A stretch of 64,000 nucleotides of DNA, from assembly GCF_000213175.1 (NCBI RefSeq), contig NW_009799179.1:1547392-1611391 (forward strand), given 5' to 3'. Positions 59,850 to 64,000 of the stretch are shown here, piece after piece. This DNA comes from Neurospora tetrasperma FGSC 2508. Lineage: Eukaryota; Ascomycota; Sordariomycetes; Sordariales; Sordariaceae. Under the pieces are notes generated by a model. The model searched no databases and had not been told where the DNA came from. It saw only the letters and a list, made by a program, of their open reading frames with translations. Each line of letters opens with the position of its first letter. Position 1 is the stretch's first letter. The translations under genes and the position numbers were made by a program.

Positions 59850-60440
59850 TATAGGAATATTTAAGAATATTTGTAAGGTTTATACTATTAAAACTAAATT
59901 TATCCCTACTAAGGAAGAGCGAAGGTCCTTCGAAATTATATAGGCCGATTTATATAATTAAATTAAATTCTAATACTATAACCGTTTATAATTATTCTTT
60001 TATTAAAACCGACGCTTATAAGTAGGAATTTAATATAATAGTTTTCTAATTTATAAATAAATAGAATAATAAAAATATATTTAAATACGATATTCCTATT
60101 AAATAAATTTGTTCAATCGCTTTTATTTTTTTAAAAGACAATTCTTATTAAAAAAATATTACAGTTCTATAGAAATTAAAATTGTAATTGTAATTTAAAT
60201 ATTAAAAAAATAGCGGAAGATGGCTTAATTTAACGAATATCCGGTTATTATTTTAACGGACTATTCGCCAGCTAAAAGAATTTTAAAATATATATCCCTA
60301 ATTACTATAAATTTAGTTAAAGCTAATTTTAAATTAATTAATGTAATGAATTAAGTATTAGAATTTCAGTTGAATATTTTCTATATTTTAGGACTATGAA
60401 ACGTTATATTTAATATACTATTACGGCTCCCAATAGAATT
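59850..60440 (+). pseudogene. RNase H remnant
   Basis: Fragments include VIILTDYSPAKRIL (near 60246; family FTDHxA...), and LNIFYILGL-stop-NVIFNILLRL (60372-60431), the counterpart of the conserved tail IxHxPGxxNxxxDALSRL that ends gypsy RNase H. Multiple TAA/TAG stops. Confidence 0.75.
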
Positions 60441-60619
60441 TAATTACTATATTAATTATAATAATCTAAATTAATTAAAAAATATATAGACGAATTAGTT
60501 GGAATTAACAGCGTTAAACTTTTATTCCGCAATACTTATACTAATTTAAAAGTCTAAGGCTAAAATTATAGAAGGCTATAAGATAGATTTATAATATTAG
60601 AAAATTATTAATATATTAT

Positions 60620-61700
60620 ATACTATAATTCAATTGACAGTAAATTCGGTACCCTTACCGAATTTAGTACTAAAGCGTACAGATTATAAAGGCTACCTAC
60701 TAACCGGCCCGTTTAAATTCTATAACAATATCCTCTTCTATATTAATTTTAATAATAAGAAGAGGATTTACCTTCCTTTAAATTATATACCCGAAGTCCT
60801 AGCATTAGTATATAATAAGAAGTAATATATTAGAGTTAATTATATAATAACCGAATTTAATTATATTTATTTTTACTATAAGATATAGAAAGTTAAATTA
60901 TACGTTAATTACTATTAAATATATTAAAAATACTAGACCGATCGTTAATTAATTTTAGGAGAGTTTTAACTTATTTACTCTTTACTATAACCCTTTTATA
61001 TTATAACTATAGACTTTATAACCGATATATCTATTATAAAGGTTTAGGGGACTTTTTAAGCGCTATTTAAATATTTGTTATTAAATATTATAAGTACCGA
61101 TACGTATAAATTTAATAAGAAGGTCCTACTAATAGTCGGTTATTCTATATATATAGTTAAGAACTAGGTAATAGTAAAACTGCGGGCTTAGGGCTTCGCT
61201 AATTAGGGTATTCTATAGAGGATTATTAACAATTGTAATATAATATTCGTATTTAAAATATAAAGGGAAATCTTTTTTACCTATAGGATTAAATTATTTT
61301 ATTTTATAGTATATTACCCCTAAATTAATAAATAATCTAAATATATTAATTAGATTATTAAAACTACTATTCGTTTCTATTATACTACTTCTAATTAATT
61401 ATAAACTAATATTCTACCTACTATTTAATACTAATTTAATAATTTACTATATACTATATTAGGAATGAACTTTAATAAAGTAATATATAGGTTTAAACTT
61501 CGGTTAATATTAAATATCCTTATAAACCTCTTAAATAAGGGTACCCCTCTTAGTATAGTAACCTTATAAGTACTTAGGTTAGGGTATTAGAAGGAGACGG
61601 TTAAATTAATTAATAAAGTAAATATAGTAGTAAAGTAGTAGTATAATATAAAGTATATTCTAGTATATTTCGAGATTAGGGATATAATTTATATTTGTTT
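60620..61700 (+). pseudogene. Integrase remnant
   Basis: A 63-codon open fragment (60634-60825) ends with IYLPLNYIPEVLALVYNKK, the segment just before the HHCC zinc finger. The HHCC region that follows has Tyr at the His and Cys positions (as from CA to TA and TG to TA changes). The catalytic core start TIDFITDI (GAC at 61012-61014) is intact, followed by YKFNKKVLLIVG. The conserved MNFNKVIYRFKLR (from about 61464) has a Gly-to-Arg change (GGG to AGG). Confidence 0.8.
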
Positions 61701-61879
61701 CGGTAATAGATATAAGTTACTTAGGAAATTAAAGCGGAAATAATTAATATTAAAATTGGGTTTATATTATATTATTAGGAAGGTTAGGTATTCCGCTTAC
61801 GAACTAAATTTCCTAAAGGATTTACGGCTCTATTATATTATATTAGTAGTTTAATTATATAGAATAGCCAAAGGACCGG

Positions 61880-62130
61880 ATCCTTTTTAGAAATAGGAAA
61901 ATCCTCCTATTGAAATAGAAATAGATAATTAAGCGCTATTCGTCCTAAGAAGGATTATTAACCGTTATATAAGGGTCTATAAGCGTAGAGGCGAGGTAAT
62001 TGAATTTTTAATTATATAGAAGAATATTTTAGGAATAAATATATAATGGTTAAAATGTTCGGTACTAATAAATTTTAATAAAAAATAGTATAAAAATATA
62101 AGAGAAGGTTCTTTATCGATTAATAGAAGA
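61880..62130 (+). pseudogene. Chromodomain-like remnant at the integrase C-terminus
   Basis: After KGPDPF and ENPPIEIE, the frame reads ALFVLRRIINRYIRVYKRRGEVIEFLII, stop, KNILGINI, stop, WLKC. This follows the chromodomain pattern (EVExIL...R...YLVKWKGY...TWEP), with a TAG at the place of the first core Trp. Position after integrase supports a chromovirus. The assignment is by pattern only. Confidence 0.5.
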
Positions 62131-62149
62131 ACAAAGAACGGTTTAGGTA

Positions 62150-64000
62150 TATTCCGCCGGAATAGATATTAATTAAAATAGACCTACGGACTAATATAAT
62201 TATTGTACTACTAGTTTAAGTAAAGGACAAGGGTTTAGTAAAAGGAGCGTAGCTTATATTTATTGTCCGTAGAAATAGGACGAATTTATTAGCCTTTTAA
62301 TTAGTAATAGATTTGTTACTTATATTTAAGACTAAACGAATTCGCTACTTACTATATTATTAGTAAAGAGCGTTATATAGGCCCTAATATATTTTTCCTT
62401 TATTCATTCTATTGTTTATTTATTTTCTTTATTATATAAAGTTTTTTATTTTAGTATTTTCCTTTCCCTTTTTTCTTTTAATAATTATTATTTTTTTAAT
62501 TCTATTACCTACGAATATCACCGATATTATCTCTTTTTAAACCAGGGAGTTTATAATTTACTATTCTTTATTAATTATTCTTTTATTTTTTTACAATTAT
62601 TCTTTTATTATTCGTCTATTTTAAACGTTTAAGTAAGACCCTATAATAAGATTTAGTTCGTTATTATTTAATTTATTATTTATTTATTTTTTTTCCTTCT
62701 CTAATTTAAGCGTATTAAGTTTAACCAAAATTAATTCGTTTATAATATAAATATATTTAATAAATTTCTACAATAGTAAATTTAATATTTAATTTGTACG
62801 GATAACGTTGGATTTGTATTGCTATAATAAATTCGTTCGATTTTATTAATAGTATTAGCCGAAACTTTATAATTAGTATAATATAGTAGAATAAAGAAAT
62901 ATTGGACGTTGTATATTGTAAGATATTAAATATAGTTAAAAACGATAAAAACCGAATTGTTTTTAATTATAATATTTATATTAAGAATACTATAAATAAA
63001 TATATATTAGTAATATTTAATAATAATTTGGTCGTTTAATTATTACGCTAGGCCGTTAATTTTATTTTAGCCTTTATTATATTATATTAAAAGTAGGTTA
63101 AATATTTCTATCGCTTCGTTCGCTATTAGGCCTAGGCCTAAATTGAATATTCCTTTGGAAGATAAGTTTAATAGTAAAGGATGTTTAAGATCCTACGTTT
63201 TGATAAATTTGAATTATAGCTTTATAATTAAGAATTGGACGAAACCTCCTAAATAATTCGGTATTCGTCGATTCATAAGTATTAGACCCTATATTTAGAA
63301 AATACTTTAGGTTTTATATTAGAAAAGGATAGTAAAATTATAAAGGTAAATATTATTCTCTTCTTTTTAATCGCTAGTATAAATATAGTAATCGATTTAT
63401 TACCCGCTATTACTTTCCGGAACGTAGATTTTACCCCCGTTTTTATATATAAATTTAAGTATAATATAGTATTTAACCCGAAGGGTGTTAATAATAGTTA
63501 GTAGGTTTAATATTTTAATAGTTAATAAATTTAAATTTTTACCGGCCCTTAAATTATATTATACAAATAAAATATTAATATTATTTTAATAGACCTTATA
63601 ATATAGCGCCCTATTTTGTATAATTCCTTAAAGTACTTAAAAGAAAGTATAAAGATTGTAGTTCTTAAGAACGAGCGGGACGGATTCGTTTACCGTTCGG
63701 CCCTCGCTTTTTTATTTGGAACTATTATTATAATATAGGATAGCCAACCGATTTTTACTAATAACAATTAGAATACTATAGAAATTCTTATTACTACTTA
63801 TAATAATAAATATATTTAAAGCGAATTCCTCTATAACGAATTTAATTATATTAATAATACGGACTTAGAAGTCCCTAAAGAAGAAATATTAAACGAATAA
63901 TTAAAATAAAGTTTATTAATATTAAAGGTAGTAATATTATTAATTATTATATTGTAAATAAACGGTTTTAAATTAGAGTTAGGAATATTAGTACGTTATT
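62150..64000. other. RIP-mutated DNA to the window edge
   Basis: The segment has the same CpA/TpG-poor composition, with pyrimidine runs near 62390-62700. No open frame above 60 codons. Short peptides such as VVYCKILNIVKNDK near 62910 could be gag or other retroelement remnant, but I cannot assign them. The 3' LTR of the gypsy element should lie in the first part of this interval if the element is complete. Confidence 0.4.

Larger units (their letters stand above)
56400..62150 (+). mobile_element. Decayed Ty3/gypsy LTR retrotransposon (probable chromovirus), RIP-inactivated
   Basis: Translating the + strand through many stops gives, in order, gag-like, retropepsin-like, reverse transcriptase, RNase H, integrase and chromodomain-like remnants. 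This order is Ty3/gypsy, not Ty1/copia, where integrase precedes reverse transcriptase. Stops are overwhelmingly TAA/TAG where the family has Gln or Trp. The limits given are those of recognisable coding remnants; the LTRs could not be located with certainty. It is non-functional. Confidence 0.85.
52510..64000. repeat. AT-rich RIP-mutated repeat block, extends beyond the right edge
   Basis: Base composition changes sharply near 52510 from ordinary gene-flank DNA to very AT-rich DNA, and stays so to the end of the window. Over most of the block CpA and TpG are nearly missing while CpG, CpC and CpT remain; for example 55021-55140 contains neither CA nor TG. TpA is correspondingly frequent. This is the mark of RIP (C to T at CpA on both strands). 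All coding remnants found are in + orientation and belong to retroelements. A segment with more normal composition, besides the solo LTR, lies at about 54150-54270. Confidence 0.9.

Overview
This window is nuclear DNA from a filamentous ascomycete, most probably a Sordariomycete. The evidence is short introns (about 50-240 nt) with GTAAGT-type donors and CTNA branch points, the complete EF-1alpha sequence, fungal-type leucine, sulfur and serine biosynthesis genes, a septin with a fungal-style layout, and a long AT-rich block whose mutation pattern is that of repeat-induced point mutation (RIP). I cannot fix the genus from the sequence alone.

Layout. The first 50 kb is an ordinary euchromatic gene region with large intergenic spaces. 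In order: the 5' part of importin beta (-, runs off the left edge), 2-isopropylmalate synthase (-), a ferric reductase/NOX-type oxidoreductase (-), a gene-poor 5 kb stretch, ISD11/LYRM4 (+), a long acidic protein with an AT-hook-like stretch (+), PAPS reductase (-), phosphoserine phosphatase (+), EF-1alpha (+), the mitochondrial expression regulator SLS1 (-), the SMC5/6 subunit NSE3 (+), the SF3b subunit Ysf3/SF3B5 (-), a cysteine-rich protein with two MYND-like clusters (+), a septin (-) and a mitochondrial UbiB/ABC1-family protein of the MCP2 type (-). Thirteen of these fifteen genes are recognisable; two are uncharacterised. Exon structures were worked out by hand, and all complete models keep an open frame across every junction.

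From about 52.5 kb to the right edge the sequence changes abruptly to very AT-rich DNA in which CpA and TpG are almost absent. It holds a decayed Ty3/gypsy retrotransposon in + orientation (gag, protease, reverse transcriptase, RNase H, integrase, probable chromodomain), full of TAA/TAG stops at former Gln/Trp codons. A 322-bp segment that looks like a solo LTR with a 5-bp target duplication sits in the block and has kept normal base composition. The block is most simply a heterochromatic RIP island, possibly pericentromeric or subtelomeric.

The genes do not form one pathway or a biosynthetic cluster; they are mostly conserved housekeeping genes. I see no CRISPR array, no confident tRNA or rRNA, and no clear new multi-gene system. 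The points most worth a second look are the RIP island and its unmutated solo LTR, the run of very small first exons, the double-MYND protein and the acidic AT-hook-like protein.
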